DNA of 57,028 bases, from contig NZ_JABBVZ010000018.1 of assembly GCF_012933365.1 (NCBI RefSeq), positions 1 through 57,028 of the forward strand, read 5' to 3'. The position numbers and the translations under genes were made by a program. This stretch comes from Sulfobacillus harzensis (lineage in GTDB: Bacteria > Bacillota > Sulfobacillia > Sulfobacillales > Sulfobacillaceae). Of the stretch, positions 28,040 to 36,323 are shown one piece after another (within the stretch, counting starts at the first letter, position 1; every line of letters begins with the position of its first letter). The notes beneath the pieces were generated by a model. The model was not told where the DNA came from, did no database searches, and saw nothing but the letters and a program-made list of their open reading frames with translations.

Positions 28040-29010
28040 CGTTCTGGTCCAGGCACCGGGATGCTCCGTAAGATTTCCGAAAAAACCTCGTGAACCATAT
28101 CAGGGCTAGGAGCGGCGGTGCTGCGCGATAATATCAACCGGTGCTCGACAACCGTGGGCGCCAGAGCGATGACATCATCGGGGATTACGTAATCTCGGCT
28201 GTGCAAGAGTGCCCAGGCCTGCGTGGCCCGATACAGGGCCAAGGTAGAACGGGGGCTCATGCCCAGATAGATACGGGCCGAATGACGCGTGGCGTAGGCG
28301 ATTTCCGCCATATACCGCCGAATTCCCTGGGACACGTGCACAGCACGAGTCTCGGCCATGAGCTCCAAGAGTCGCCCCCGATCCATAACCACAGGAACCG
28401 GCTGTGATTCACGTGCCTCAGCGCGCGCCAAGATGGTCGTCTCTTCATCCACGGTTGGGTAGCCAATGTTCAAGCGAAACAGGAATCGATCCAATTGGCT
28501 CTCAGGCAGGGGAAAGGTCCCCTCGTATTCAATCGGATTTTGGGTTGCAATGACCACAAAAGGCTGGGCAAGGCGATGACTGACCCCATCGACCGTCACC
28601 TGCCCCTCCTCCATGACTTCCAGCAAGGCGGACTGAGTGCGGGGCGAGGTGCGATTAATCTCGTCCGCCAGCACCAGGTGGGCAAATACCGGGCCGGGTT
28701 GAAACTCAAACTGGTGGGTGCCCGGATGGAAAATGGTCACACCCGTAATGTCGGTCGGCAACAGGTCCGGTGTGCATTGGATGCGCCGATAGGTGAGGTC
28801 GACGCTCTCTGCTAGTGTCTTGGCTATGGTGGTTTTTCCCACGCCAGGAACATCGTCCAGCAAGACGTGCCCTCCGGCGAGAAGAGCTGTTATCAGGTGC
28901 TCCATTACGTTCCGTTTACCGACAACCACTTTCTCTAGATTCTTTATTATGCCATCAAGTTCCGGATTCAATGCATCCAGCGGGTCCGTAGCCGTTGGGC
29001 GGTTCACCAT
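28036..29010 (-). CDS. MoxR-family AAA+ ATPase
   Basis: 324 residues with Walker A VPGVGKTTIAKTLA, Walker B VLADEINRTSPRTQSALLEVM and sensor 1 FVVIATQNPIEYEGTFPLPE, all classical for MoxR. It is thought to act as a chaperone for the co-encoded DUF58 and transglutaminase proteins. The ATG at 29010 has GAGGGA about 7 nt upstream; an in-frame GTG lies 6 nt before it. Confidence 0.92.
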   Translation of the reverse strand: MVNRPTATDPLDALNPELDGIIKNLEKVVVGKRNVMEHLITALLAGGHVLLDDVPGVGKTTIAKTLAESVDLTYRRIQCTPDLLPTDITGVTIFHPGTHQFEFQPGPVFAHLVLADEINRTSPRTQSALLEVMEEGQVTVDGVSHRLAQPFVVIATQNPIEYEGTFPLPESQLDRFLFRLNIGYPTVDEETTILARAEARESQPVPVVMDRGRLLELMAETRAVHVSQGIRRYMAEIAYATRHSARIYLGMSPRSTLALYRATQAWALLHSRDYVIPDDVIALAPTVVEHRLILSRSTAAPSPDMVHEVFSEILRSIPVPGPER

Positions 29011-29110
29011 GTGCACTCCCTCATTCGTCGCATTTAAATAATTATTCGGGGTGTAGTGAGAAAATCCTGTGCCCCGCTCTAAAAACGCCAGCGAAAAGCA
29101 AGGGGTTTCA

Positions 29111-29137
29111 AAAAAAAGGCCCCGGCGCCAGCCGGGG
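29111..29137 (-). terminator. Terminator of the MarR-ABC operon
   Basis: On the minus strand, CCCCGGCTGGCGCCGGGG followed by CCTTTTTTT, just after the permease stop at 29,156. Confidence 0.85.
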
Positions 29138-29155
29138 ATCTTGGGACAATAGACA

Positions 29156-30352
29156 TTATTCGGTTCTGAGTGCTTCTGCAGGCATCAAACGGGCGGCGCG
29201 CATGGCGGGTAGTACGCCAAAGAGCGCGCCCACCCCAATGGAAAAGAGGACGGCGGTCACCACTGAACTCGTGGTTAAGTTGGCAGGGATGCCAACCGCT
29301 TTCCCCACCACGTGCGTGGCCAAACCCGCTAGTATGGTTCCGATGAACCCTCCGATTAACGCCAGGAGCACCGATTCGGTCAGAAACTGGACAAGGATGT
29401 CTCCGTCACGAGCTCCGAGCGCTTTTCGAATGCCGATCTCGCGAAAGCGCTCACTCACCGTCACCAGCATGATGTTCATGATGCCGATTCCACCCACTAA
29501 GAGCGAGATTCCTGCGATTCCTGCCAGGAAGTCGGTTATGACTTTCGTTGTGCTTGTCACCGTGTTAAGAATTTCCTGCGCGGTGATAATATGGAAATTA
29601 TGGCTAGGATGGTTCTTTAGCAAAATGTGTCGTGCATCCGTTACCGCCTGACTGACAGTTTGTGGGGACGAGGCGGCAACGATAATCTCAGAGACGGTTT
29701 TCTGACCCGACACTGAAAGAGCCTTGGATAAGGGGAGATAGGCCGTGTTGTCGGGGTCTGAACCGGGAGATCCCTGAGCTGACTTTAATACCCCTGTCAC
29801 GATAAAGGCTTGGTTGTTCACAACCACCGTTTTGTTCAAAGCACTCTGGCGGCCGAACAATTCTTTGGCGGCTTTCTGACCCAACACAATTCCCGAGCCC
29901 GTTAGCGAGCCCGTTTTCACTGTAAGCTTTTGCATGCTAAAGTAGGGCGAGGAGACTCCCATAATGCTTGCCGATATCGGCTGCTGATGGGGTCGATTGA
30001 GTAAATCAGGAACCGTTATGACCCCCGCAGCCGACCGAATCACAGACTTGCCGCTGTGGTTTAGATCATGGACGTCGGTGGGTGTGAGGGCACTCGGTAC
30101 GCTGGCGAATCCTCCGCCGCCGCCAAATTTGTGCTGGTGCCCTTTTTGGTGCACACTGGGCAGCACTGGCATCACGGTTATGAGGTTAGCTCCGACTCCG
30201 GCAAACTTTTGGTTAACATACTTTTGCACGCCACCTCCTAGCGATGTGAGCGTGACCACGGCGAAAACGCCAATAATGATGCCGAGCGCCGTTAGAAAAC
30301 TGCGGGTGCGATGATGCCAGATGGAATCCCAAGCAATGGCAAAGATATTCAT
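29156..30352 (-). CDS. ABC transporter permease, MacB/FtsX type
   Basis: 398 residues with one N-terminal membrane span (SFLTALGIIIGVFAVVTLTS), a periplasm-side MacB_PCD domain (LGQKAAKELFG block), and three C-terminal spans containing GGIGIMNIMLVTVSERFREIGIRKALGA, the FtsX signature region. It works with the ATPase encoded just upstream (4-nt overlap) to move a substrate mechanically across the membrane or act on envelope proteins; drug or peptide export is likely given the MarR regulator. Confidence 0.9.
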   Translation of the reverse strand: MNIFAIAWDSIWHHRTRSFLTALGIIIGVFAVVTLTSLGGGVQKYVNQKFAGVGANLITVMPVLPSVHQKGHQHKFGGGGGFASVPSALTPTDVHDLNHSGKSVIRSAAGVITVPDLLNRPHQQPISASIMGVSSPYFSMQKLTVKTGSLTGSGIVLGQKAAKELFGRQSALNKTVVVNNQAFIVTGVLKSAQGSPGSDPDNTAYLPLSKALSVSGQKTVSEIIVAASSPQTVSQAVTDARHILLKNHPSHNFHIITAQEILNTVTSTTKVITDFLAGIAGISLLVGGIGIMNIMLVTVSERFREIGIRKALGARDGDILVQFLTESVLLALIGGFIGTILAGLATHVVGKAVGIPANLTTSSVVTAVLFSIGVGALFGVLPAMRAARLMPAEALRTE

Positions 30353-31086
30353 GACTGACCTCCCTGGGGCCGCAGCCGGTCTGTTACGGGGCGGTCATCA
30401 ATAATTTGTCCGTCTTCTAATGATACGATGCGAGCTGCGTGTTGTCCTACGACCGGATCGTGGGTGACGATGACGATGGTGACGCCCGTTTCTTCGTGTA
30501 GTTGCTGAAATGCCTGCAACACCAACTCACCGGATTTGCGGTCCAGCGCACCGGTAGGCTCGTCAGCCAGCAACAGGTCCGGACCCGGCGCAATGGCCCG
30601 GGCAATGGCGACACGTTGAGCTTGTCCGCCGGACATCTGACTGGGGTAACGGTCCTTAAGATGGGCAACACCCAAGAGCTCCAAGGCATGCATGGCCGCA
30701 TCGTGCCGATGACCGGCACCCATGCGAGCATAGCTCATGGGCAGCTCAACATTAGCCAAGGCTGACAAACGCGGCAGCAGGTGAATCCCTTGAAATACGA
30801 AGGCAATACGGCGCCCCCGATAACTCGCCTGCTGGCGAGCGGAAAGACGCGTCATGTCTTGTCCGTTTAATCGATACAAACCACTTGACGGGCGGTCGAA
30901 CAAGCCCAAAATGTTCATCAAGGTTGATTTGCCGCTGCCTGACGGCCCCATCAGGGCCACCATTTCTCCCGCAGCAATGGAAAGGCTTATCCCGCGAAGC
31001 GCATGGACCGCGGCCTCCCCTTCGCCATATTTCCGGGTCAAGTCGCTGACAAGAATGAGCGGCTCCGTTTGTGTTTCAACTGCCAT
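30349..31086 (-). CDS. ABC transporter ATP-binding protein, MacB/LolD type
   Basis: 245 residues: Walker A MGPSGSGKSTLMNILG, Q-loop FVFQGIHLLPRLSALANV, signature MSGGQAQRVAIARAI, Walker B LLLADEPTGALD and H-loop VIVTHD. The family pairs with MacB-like permeases. It overlaps the MarR gene by 11 nt and the permease by 4 nt. Confidence 0.93.
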   Translation of the reverse strand: MAVETQTEPLILVSDLTRKYGEGEAAVHALRGISLSIAAGEMVALMGPSGSGKSTLMNILGLFDRPSSGLYRLNGQDMTRLSARQQASYRGRRIAFVFQGIHLLPRLSALANVELPMSYARMGAGHRHDAAMHALELLGVAHLKDRYPSQMSGGQAQRVAIARAIAPGPDLLLADEPTGALDRKSGELVLQAFQQLHEETGVTIVIVTHDPVVGQHAARIVSLEDGQIIDDRPVTDRLRPQGGQS

Positions 31087-31555
31087 GCATGGAACTCCCT
31101 TCAGACGAATGGACTTGCCACAGGCTAATAGCTTTGTCCAACAACCGGATTAATTCGGCCCGATCTTCGGGACTAAATTCTTCGAGCACCCGCTTCACGT
31201 CGCCTAGACGTTTTTCTATTTGTTGGTGTAACCAATGCCGTCCACTTGCTGTAATATGTACTTCATGGCGGCGACGATCAAGTGGCGACAGGGCTATGGA
31301 AAGATACCCTTTATCAACTAATCCGTTGACCAATTGGCTCGCGGTGGGGGCGGACACACTTAAGGAGTGGGCCAATTTCGAAATGGAAATGCCGTCGTGG
31401 TCTTGTACCATACGCAGCACGTACGTTTGAAATCGGGTCGGCGCCTCCGGTTGACGCTCTCCGCGGCGTTCAATAAAAAAGGCAAAGGCACGCTTTTGCA
31501 TATCGAGGACACGTGTTATGGCGTCTTCAACGGTTAACGGTTCAGGAAATTCCAT
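31076..31555 (-). CDS. MarR-family transcriptional regulator
   Basis: 159 residues with the MarR winged helix: ISKLAHSLSVSAPTASQLVNGL then the wing DKGYLSIALSPLDRRRHEVHIT. First gene of the exporter operon, so it probably represses that operon and responds to its substrate. GGAGG precedes the start. Confidence 0.9.
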   Translation of the reverse strand: MEFPEPLTVEDAITRVLDMQKRAFAFFIERRGERQPEAPTRFQTYVLRMVQDHDGISISKLAHSLSVSAPTASQLVNGLVDKGYLSIALSPLDRRRHEVHITASGRHWLHQQIEKRLGDVKRVLEEFSPEDRAELIRLLDKAISLWQVHSSEGSSMHGS

Positions 31556-31586
31556 TAGGACCTCCTAACCTTTAAGTCATACAAAA

Positions 31587-31615
31587 ACAATAATTAAGCA
31601 AAATAAGTATGTCAA
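31587..31615 (-). promoter_or_regulatory. Promoter of the MarR-ABC operon
   Basis: On the minus strand: -35 TTGACA (31610-31615), 17-nt spacer and -10 TATTGT (31587-31592), about 32 nt before the marR start. The region is very AT-rich; no clean palindrome was identified. Confidence 0.65.
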
Positions 31616-31629
31616 ATGCGTTCCAGCTA

Positions 31630-31658
31630 TTGAGAGATGGGGCGACCCGTGATATTAT
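31630..31658 (+). promoter_or_regulatory. tRNA-Thr promoter
   Basis: -35 TTGAGA (31630-31635), 17-nt spacer and -10 TATTAT (31653-31658), placing the transcript start about 8 nt before the mature tRNA. Confidence 0.65.
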
Positions 31659-31672
31659 AAAGTCTCGAAGGT

Positions 31673-31748
31673 GCTGGCGTAGCTCAATTGGTAGAGCAGC
31701 TGATTTGTAATCAGCAGGTTGCGGGTTCGAGTCCCACCGCCAGCTCCA
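31673..31748 (+). tRNA. tRNA-Thr (anticodon UGU); provirus attachment site
   Basis: 76 nt with an encoded CCA. Acceptor stem GCTGGCG / CGCCAGC, D arm AGCTCAATTGGTAGAGC, anticodon arm CTGAT-TTGTAAT-CAG giving UGU, and T arm GCGGGTTCGAGTCCCACC. All stems pair. It sits exactly at the junction between host-type genes and provirus genes, so its 3' half is the probable attL; the matching attR should lie beyond the right edge. Confidence 0.95.
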
Positions 31749-31852
31749 CTTCAAACCATTTCGTAGCAAGGCTTTCGGGATTCGTTTGGGACCATGGTTC
31801 TTGGAAATCCGGAAAATAGTCCCGAAAATTGGTCCCAAATGGGACGGGTTTC

Positions 31853-32002
31853 TTAGTCGATCCACGGGTCGAAATGGGCCATGCTGGGGACGTAATCCAG
31901 AGCCGCGAAATCTTGGGACATTTGATAGGTGCCCATCTGAATGGACGACGTGTCCCACAGTCGGCGATATCCCGCGGCAATCATCGTCTCGTGTGTCTGC
32001 AT
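31853..32002 (-). CDS. Small provirus protein, 49 residues, unknown
   Basis: Begins MQTHETMIAAGYRRLWDTSS and ends MAHFDPWID. An excellent ribosome site, GAGGAGG, lies 7 nt before the ATG, and a promoter motif shared with the divergent gene at 32,323 is about 40 nt upstream. No family recognised. As the gene nearest the attachment site and divergent from a zinc-ribbon gene, it could be a regulator or excision factor, but nothing in the sequence proves this. Confidence 0.6.
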   Translation of the reverse strand: MQTHETMIAAGYRRLWDTSSIQMGTYQMSQDFAALDYVPSMAHFDPWID

Positions 32003-32036
32003 CTCAGTTCCTCCTCGTATGTTCTATGTGACTACT

Positions 32037-32055
32037 GCACTATGGTACTAGTACC
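32037..32055 (-). promoter_or_regulatory. Left provirus promoter with TACTAGTA palindrome
   Basis: Contains a perfect 12-bp palindrome GGTACTAGTACC (32044-32055). Read on the minus strand, TACTAGTACCATAGT matches 14 of 15 bases of the motif at 32,271 on the plus strand. The presumed -10, TACCAT, ends 39 nt before the ATG at 32,002; no good -35 was found. Confidence 0.5.
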
Positions 32056-32253
32056 CAGTCAATAGGACGGGAAGAAATTTTTTCCGGCCGCTTGTTCTTA
32101 TACCTATTTCCTGATGCGCTGCGCACATTTCGTGAGACACGGAAGACATAACGCGGCTTTTGTCCTCTACTCAGACCTGACGGGTTAGCGCGGCCAGACG
32201 CTCAGGAATCGCAAAAGAAAAAAGGAAAAAGTTTTTTTCGTTTTTGTTTTTGC

Positions 32254-32285
32254 TTGAACGCGAGAAAGGATACTAGTACGATAGT
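32254..32285 (+). promoter_or_regulatory. Promoter of the zinc-ribbon/RHH unit with TACTAGTA motif
   Basis: -35 TTGAAC (32254-32259), 17-nt spacer and -10 TACGAT (32277-32282). TACTAGTACGATAGT (32271-32285) overlaps the -10 and matches the divergent promoter 14 of 15. The -10 ends 40 nt before the ATG at 32,323, nearly the same distance as on the other side. Confidence 0.55.
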
Positions 32286-32322
32286 CAGAGAGGACACATT
32301 ATCCGTAGGAGGACGATGCCGC

Positions 32323-32664
32323 ATGATAGCCCGATCCGAAATCCCTTGCCCGCGGTGCGGCGAGCCCGCGCCCGTTCATGCTTCCTTCTGCCCGTCGTGT
32401 GAGTGGCTGCTGTCCACGCCGTACCCGATGCCCCGCCGGGCCCGTCCCGCGAACCAGCGCCGGGGGCAGGTGGTGCCATTGCCGTCTGTGGCCTCCAATG
32501 CTCGGTCGGCCGCCCCGCCCGCCAGCGCCGACGCCGCGGCCCCGACGCCCCCCAGCGGACGCCGGCACGGTTTCCCGTGGAAGGCGCTGGTGTATGCCGC
32601 GTTGGGGTACGGGGGAGCGGACGCCCTGGTGCATGTGCTCACCGTGCTAGGGTGGTGGCATTAG
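32323..32664 (+). CDS. Zinc-ribbon membrane protein
   Basis: 113 residues: an N-terminal double CxxC zinc ribbon (CPRCGEPAPVHASFCPSC), a Pro/Ala-rich linker and a C-terminal hydrophobic segment (WKALVYAALGYGGADALVHV). This layout is common in small bacterial and viral proteins without a known role. AGGAGG lies 10 nt before the ATG. Its stop overlaps the next start (TTAGTG). Confidence 0.6.
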   Translation: MIARSEIPCPRCGEPAPVHASFCPSCEWLLSTPYPMPRRARPANQRRGQVVPLPSVASNARSAAPPASADAAAPTPPSGRRHGFPWKALVYAALGYGGADALVHVLTVLGWWH

Positions 32665-32849
32665 TGCCCCGACGTGCGGACAGTGCGCAGGTGAGTCTCT
32701 CCAACTTCGACCCGGAACTCTATGAGCAACTGCGCCGCTATGCCTTTGAGACCCGGCGACCGATGCGGGACATTGTTGAGGATGCCCTGCGGGCATTCAT
32801 GACGGCCCATCCGTGGGAGGAGATGGTGGAGGAGGATAGGGGCCGCTGA
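32664..32849 (+). CDS. Ribbon-helix-helix (CopG/Arc-like) protein
   Basis: 61 residues with QVSLSNFDPELYEQLRRYAF as beta strand plus helix A and RRPMRDIVEDALRAFM as helix B, a typical RHH DNA-binding fold. The GTG at 32664 overlaps the preceding stop, and AGGGTGG lies about 8 nt upstream. Probably a small transcriptional regulator in the only rightward unit of the provirus. Confidence 0.65.
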   Translation: MPRRADSAQVSLSNFDPELYEQLRRYAFETRRPMRDIVEDALRAFMTAHPWEEMVEEDRGR

Positions 32850-32872
32850 CATCACCTATCCAAGGCAAAACA

Positions 32873-32900
32873 GGGCGGGGCACGCGCCTGCGCCCCGCCC
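32873..32900. terminator. Bidirectional terminator between convergent units
   Basis: Nine-base-pair stem GGGCGGGGC / GCCCCGCCC with a 10-nt loop; the minus-strand side is followed by TGTTTTG. It separates the rightward RHH unit from the leftward toxin gene. Confidence 0.75.
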
Positions 32901-32952
32901 ATATAGCATCGGGCAACTGAGAAGTACCGATCCCCGCCGCCCGCGTATGCCA

Positions 32953-33330
32953 TCAACTCGGCATGTCACCCGCTGTTCGCAATACCGCCTGAAGTTGTTT
33001 CATCTCTTGAGCGGTCGCGTCGGTGAAGGCCCGGATGCGTGCTTGGGCAGTCTGATGAACGGTAAATCCTTCACGGCGTCCGACGGCCCAGATAATCACA
33101 TGGTCTACACTCTCATCGGATTCTACCTCATAAATTAAACGAATGCGGTGGCCCGCCCGAATACTGAACCAACCGAATAAATTGATACCCGCCTTATTCC
33201 CCAAGGGATCGCCATACCCACGGGGATCGCGTTCCAGCTTTTGGAGCGCCTTCTGTACCTCAAGACGGATAGTGCGGTCCAATTTGATGTATTCTTCGGC
33301 GGCCTCAGGCACGAAGTCAATCGTGGTCAC
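32953..33330 (-). CDS. RelE/ParE-superfamily toxin
   Basis: 125 residues. FVPEAAEEYIKLDRTIRLEV, LERDPRGYGDPLGNKAGINLFGW and HRIRLIYEVE follow the RelE fold, an mRNA-cleaving or gyrase-poisoning toxin. The C-terminal extension (from about residue 90) is longer than average. Its GTG start overlaps the antitoxin stop by 14 nt, the usual antitoxin-first order. Confidence 0.8.
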   Translation of the reverse strand: MTTIDFVPEAAEEYIKLDRTIRLEVQKALQKLERDPRGYGDPLGNKAGINLFGWFSIRAGHRIRLIYEVESDESVDHVIIWAVGRREGFTVHQTAQARIRAFTDATAQEMKQLQAVLRTAGDMPS

Positions 33331-33622
33331 GGGCCCGCCTTTCGACCTCGACGCGTGATACCAGAGGTTTCGGCGATTTTATAAACTCGAGGCTTCTGCG
33401 TAAAGCGACAACCGTCCAATACAGGTCTTCAGCCTGATCCTCCATGTCCAACAGCGCCCGATATTCCGCAAAGTCCACGAGGACGGCCACCGGCTCTCCC
33501 CTCTGCGTCACGGTGACGGGACCATCCTTGATGTCATGGACGTACCGACTCAACTTGCGATTGAGATCCGACAATGACACCCGGTGTTCATCATCCACGG
33601 CGGTTGCCCCTCCCGTTGGCAT
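33317..33622 (-). CDS. Phd/YefM-family antitoxin
   Basis: 101 residues with the Phd motif VSLSDLNRKLSRYVHDI followed by PVTVTQRGEPVAVLVDFAEY. It neutralises the RelE-like toxin and normally represses the pair. GAGAGGTGA precedes the ATG. Confidence 0.82.
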   Translation of the reverse strand: MPTGGATAVDDEHRVSLSDLNRKLSRYVHDIKDGPVTVTQRGEPVAVLVDFAEYRALLDMEDQAEDLYWTVVALRRSLEFIKSPKPLVSRVEVERRARDHD

Positions 33623-33672
33623 GCTTTTTCACCTCTCTTATCTACAATGGTTAGTATGATCTATCCACCGCT

Positions 33673-33678
33673 ATTATA
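33673..33678 (-). promoter_or_regulatory. -10 box of the Phd/RelE unit
   Basis: TATAAT on the minus strand, about 50 nt before the antitoxin start; no clear -35. The rest of 33,679-33,895 holds GC-rich inverted sequence (CCCGC ... GCGGG) but no gene with a ribosome site. Confidence 0.45.
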
Positions 33679-33895
33679 TACAGTGATGGGTACAGTGGCT
33701 ACAGGGAATTAAAAATAGGCAAGGGGCATCGTTATATCGCCCAAGGTCCCCCGACAACGGCGGTCCTCATTTTGTCAGAAAGCCACCCGCGGGAACGGGG
33801 CAAGCGGGCGAAAATCGGAGGCGAAACAGGCAATCATACGCGAAACGCGCCGACTGCCTCAGCGGGGCTCTCAGCGCGTCTCATGGCGTGCGTGT

Positions 33896-34789
33896 CTAAA
33901 TGGGTGGAATATACCGTCCGGAGCGGGGCCCGGGCTGCAGGGTGAGGTAAACGCGGGTCGTGTCGAGCCTCGCATGCCCCAACTGCTCCTGCACCTCGAG
34001 GAGGTTCGCGCCGGCCTCGAGGGCGTGGGTCGCATGGCAGTGCCGGAGCACGTGCGGACTGACGATGTGATCTTGGAGCCCGGCCCCCTTCGCCGCCTTT
34101 TGCATCATTCCCCATGCCCACTGGCGATGGTGGGGCCACAGGCGGTCGCCGGCCGCGTGTCGGCCAGGCAGGGCATGCACGTCGTCCCAGAGGTCATTCG
34201 GAATCCAGAGGGTCCGGACCTTGCGGCCTTTCCCCACGACGTCCCAGTAGAACTCCCCATCATCGCTCAACCGGATGCTGCCCCAGGTGGCGGAGAGCGC
34301 TTCGCTAATCCGGGCCCCCGTGCGGTACAACCACTTCAAGAGCAGCTGCACCTCATGCGTCGGGGCGGCGTCGATGAGCCGTTTGACCTCATCCATTGTG
34401 AGGATGCGTTCCCCGCGGACCTGTGGGGGCCGGGCGGGCTTCGTCCCCGCGAATGGATTCGGCGCCGACAGGTGCCCGGCCATCGCCATGTCGGACCAAA
34501 AGGCTTTACAGGCCTCAAGGGTGAGGTTGACGGTGGCCTCTGACCATCCCCGCTGCCGCCAGCGCTGCACGAGGGGCCCGACGGCCGTGGGGGGAATCGT
34601 GCCGCCATGCTGCTGAACGGCATCGAGGAGGTCCGGCCAGGCCTGCTTGAGGCGGGAGAGGTACGTCCGGCCGGTCTCCGCCGACCGGAGAGACCGCCGC
34701 TGCTTCCACGCCAGAATGAGCGCATCGAACTGCTTCAGGCGGACGTATTCCTGTTCCGTGGGGTCCATGGGGACCAGATGGCGGGGCAT
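33896..34789 (-). CDS. int: Tyrosine recombinase (provirus integrase)
   Basis: 297 residues. An N-terminal SAM-like core-binding domain (about 15-105) is followed by a catalytic domain with Arg160 (YRTGARISEAL), Lys190 region (GKGRKVRTLW), His246-Arg249 (SPHVLRHCHATH), His272 (GHARLDTTRVY) and nucleophile Tyr281; the set is complete. It would catalyse site-specific insertion at tRNA-Thr. The ATG at 34,789 follows AAGGACGG and lies 5 nt inside the end of the preceding gene. It is the last gene of the leftward block. Confidence 0.95.
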   Translation of the reverse strand: MPRHLVPMDPTEQEYVRLKQFDALILAWKQRRSLRSAETGRTYLSRLKQAWPDLLDAVQQHGGTIPPTAVGPLVQRWRQRGWSEATVNLTLEACKAFWSDMAMAGHLSAPNPFAGTKPARPPQVRGERILTMDEVKRLIDAAPTHEVQLLLKWLYRTGARISEALSATWGSIRLSDDGEFYWDVVGKGRKVRTLWIPNDLWDDVHALPGRHAAGDRLWPHHRQWAWGMMQKAAKGAGLQDHIVSPHVLRHCHATHALEAGANLLEVQEQLGHARLDTTRVYLTLQPGPRSGRYIPPI

Positions 34790-34793
34790 GGGG

Positions 34794-35000
34794 TCACCGT
34801 CCTTCCCGGGTCGCCCGATACGTGTCCATCCAACGGCGGAAGCCCTGGTAGGACCAGCCCGGGGCATCCCGCTGGACATAGGGCCATATCTCCCGGAACA
34901 TGTAGTCTCGGAGCGCCTCACCGTCGTAACCTTGGCGGTGGCCGCGCCAACCGAACTTCATCAGCAACCAGTACAACTTGAGACGCTTGGGGAAGGTCAT
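34794..35000 (-). CDS. Hypothetical basic protein upstream of int
   Basis: 68 residues, basic and aromatic (MTFPKRLKLYWLLMKFGW; WSYQGFRRWMDTYRATREGR). GGAGATG is upstream and its ATG overlaps the previous stop. Position next to int suggests a recombination accessory factor, but no excisionase motif is visible. Confidence 0.55.
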   Translation of the reverse strand: MTFPKRLKLYWLLMKFGWRGHRQGYDGEALRDYMFREIWPYVQRDAPGWSYQGFRRWMDTYRATREGR

Positions 35001-35302
35001 TAGGGCATCTCCGTTCCGTCCTCAAGCACCGCGCTCAGGTCGCCGGTCTTGTAGAACTCGACGGCGGCGTCGAATTCCTCCGGCGAGAGATCACTATATC
35101 TCGTCGTCAACTGTTGGACGTGGAGGAGTACAGCCTTCGCCGTTTCGACGTCCGGGACCGCGCCACGCCCCAGCAGATCGCCGGGAAGTACTTGGATGAA
35201 GAAGGTTGCCTCACCGATCTGCTCCGGATCGCCCGTGGCGCAAGTCTCGAGAAACACCTCGCGCAGGGCGATGAGTGCCTTCTGCATTTTCTTGGACAAC
35301 AT
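35000..35302 (-). CDS. Hypothetical helical protein
   Basis: 100 residues, predicted mostly helical (MLSKKMQKALIALREVFLET; later DLSPEEFDAAVEFYKTGDLS). No family recognised. GGAGGG sits 7 nt before the ATG at 35,302; the open frame continues far upstream but only as a shadow of the next gene. Confidence 0.6.
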   Translation of the reverse strand: MLSKKMQKALIALREVFLETCATGDPEQIGEATFFIQVLPGDLLGRGAVPDVETAKAVLLHVQQLTTRYSDLSPEEFDAAVEFYKTGDLSAVLEDGTEMP

Positions 35303-35319
35303 AGGATATCCCTCCATTT

Positions 35320-36021
35320 CTATGGGTTCTGGTGGTTGTGGGGGATGGCCGGCCAGTGCAGGTGCCACGGCCCGTACCCGTGGTCCCAGAGATACCACGC
35401 GATGCGGGAGTCTAAGTTGTGCCATGGGCCTGCGGCCCAGTCGGGATTCACCATCCGCTGCACGCCGACTTCGATCTTCGTGAGGCCTAAGGCGGCAAGG
35501 TCCGCCCAGCGTTCGCCGGTTTCCACCCAGCGTTGGGTGCCAATGGGATCGGCCGGGTCTTCGATTACCCGATGGGGCCATGTCCAATACGGCGGGCCCG
35601 GGGCCTTCGGGGCGGTGCCATGGAGTGCGGCGTTCTCCCGGATTTCCCGGCCCAGCTTGTCGATGAGGGAATGCGGCGACTTCTTCGTCGCCCCCCACAG
35701 CTCCGCGAGGGCCGGCCAGTCCACGGCATCTCGGCGGTGCCAAAGGGGATAGGCCCACGCACAGAGAGGATGGGGGCAATGCTCGAGATGCCAGATCGCC
35801 ATCGGCGGCGGGGCAATGTCCTGCTCACAAATGATGAGACTGTCCCGGCCCCACCAGTGTTTGACGGCTTCCTCGTACCGCGTATCGTCCCCGACCGGGG
35901 CATGGATGATGCGATGGTCCCGGTCCAGCCACACGGGGCTGAGACGGCGCAGGGCCGCCCACGTGGGTGCTTGGTCAGCACTCTGGCGGGTGGCCCATGC
36001 GTACGGGTGCAGCAGGATCAC
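35320..36021 (-). CDS. Hypothetical protein, possible glycosyltransferase-like fold
   Basis: 233 residues. DSLIICEQDIAPPPMAIWHL followed by a Cys-His-rich CPHPLCAWAYPL has the look of phage proteins with a GT-A-like fold, where an acidic E/D-x-D would bind metal and sugar nucleotide. The rest is Trp-rich (many HxW and W-H pairs). The GTG at 36,021 overlaps the previous stop (ATGTGA). The function is only a weak guess. Confidence 0.5.
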   Translation of the reverse strand: MILLHPYAWATRQSADQAPTWAALRRLSPVWLDRDHRIIHAPVGDDTRYEEAVKHWWGRDSLIICEQDIAPPPMAIWHLEHCPHPLCAWAYPLWHRRDAVDWPALAELWGATKKSPHSLIDKLGREIRENAALHGTAPKAPGPPYWTWPHRVIEDPADPIGTQRWVETGERWADLAALGLTKIEVGVQRMVNPDWAAGPWHNLDSRIAWYLWDHGYGPWHLHWPAIPHNHQNP

Positions 36022-36323
36022 ATCCGAACACCATCGCGCTCCAGAATGACACAGCCGCATAGGGCTTGTTCGCCCCGGGCGAGTTTCGCCCGGCACGTGT
36101 CGCACAGGAACAGTTTCTTAGGAAGTGCCCCGCGTTGCGTCACCCAATAGGGGGCAGGATCGGGATCATCCCCGATCCAAGGCTTCGCCGGCTTGGTCTT
36201 CCACGGGCCGGCCGAATCCCCGGGGTTGGGCAACGGAAGGCATTGCATCCGTTCCCGCGCCGTCTGGTATGCTGCGAGTTCGTCCGGTGTGCCTTCGACT
36301 GTTCCGTCGGGATGCAGCGTCAT
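36018..36323 (-). CDS. Hypothetical protein with C-terminal zinc-binding cysteines
   Basis: 101 residues. The C-terminus has CDTCRAKLARGEQALCGC, a plausible four-Cys zinc site; the N-terminal half is acidic with Pro-rich loops. GGAGG precedes the ATG, which overlaps the upstream stop by 4 nt. Confidence 0.55.
   Translation of the reverse strand: MTLHPDGTVEGTPDELAAYQTARERMQCLPLPNPGDSAGPWKTKPAKPWIGDDPDPAPYWVTQRGALPKKLFLCDTCRAKLARGEQALCGCVILERDGVRM

Noticed and set aside
31572..31958. Minus-strand 128-codon frame reading WDSNPQPADYKSAALP
   Set aside because: This is the well-known spurious antisense translation of a tRNA gene; it lies over tRNA-Thr and the adjacent small gene.
31711..31980. 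Minus-strand 89-codon frame ending AVGLEPATC
   Set aside because: Also antisense to tRNA-Thr. The true gene here is the 49-residue one at 31,853-32,002, which has the ribosome site.
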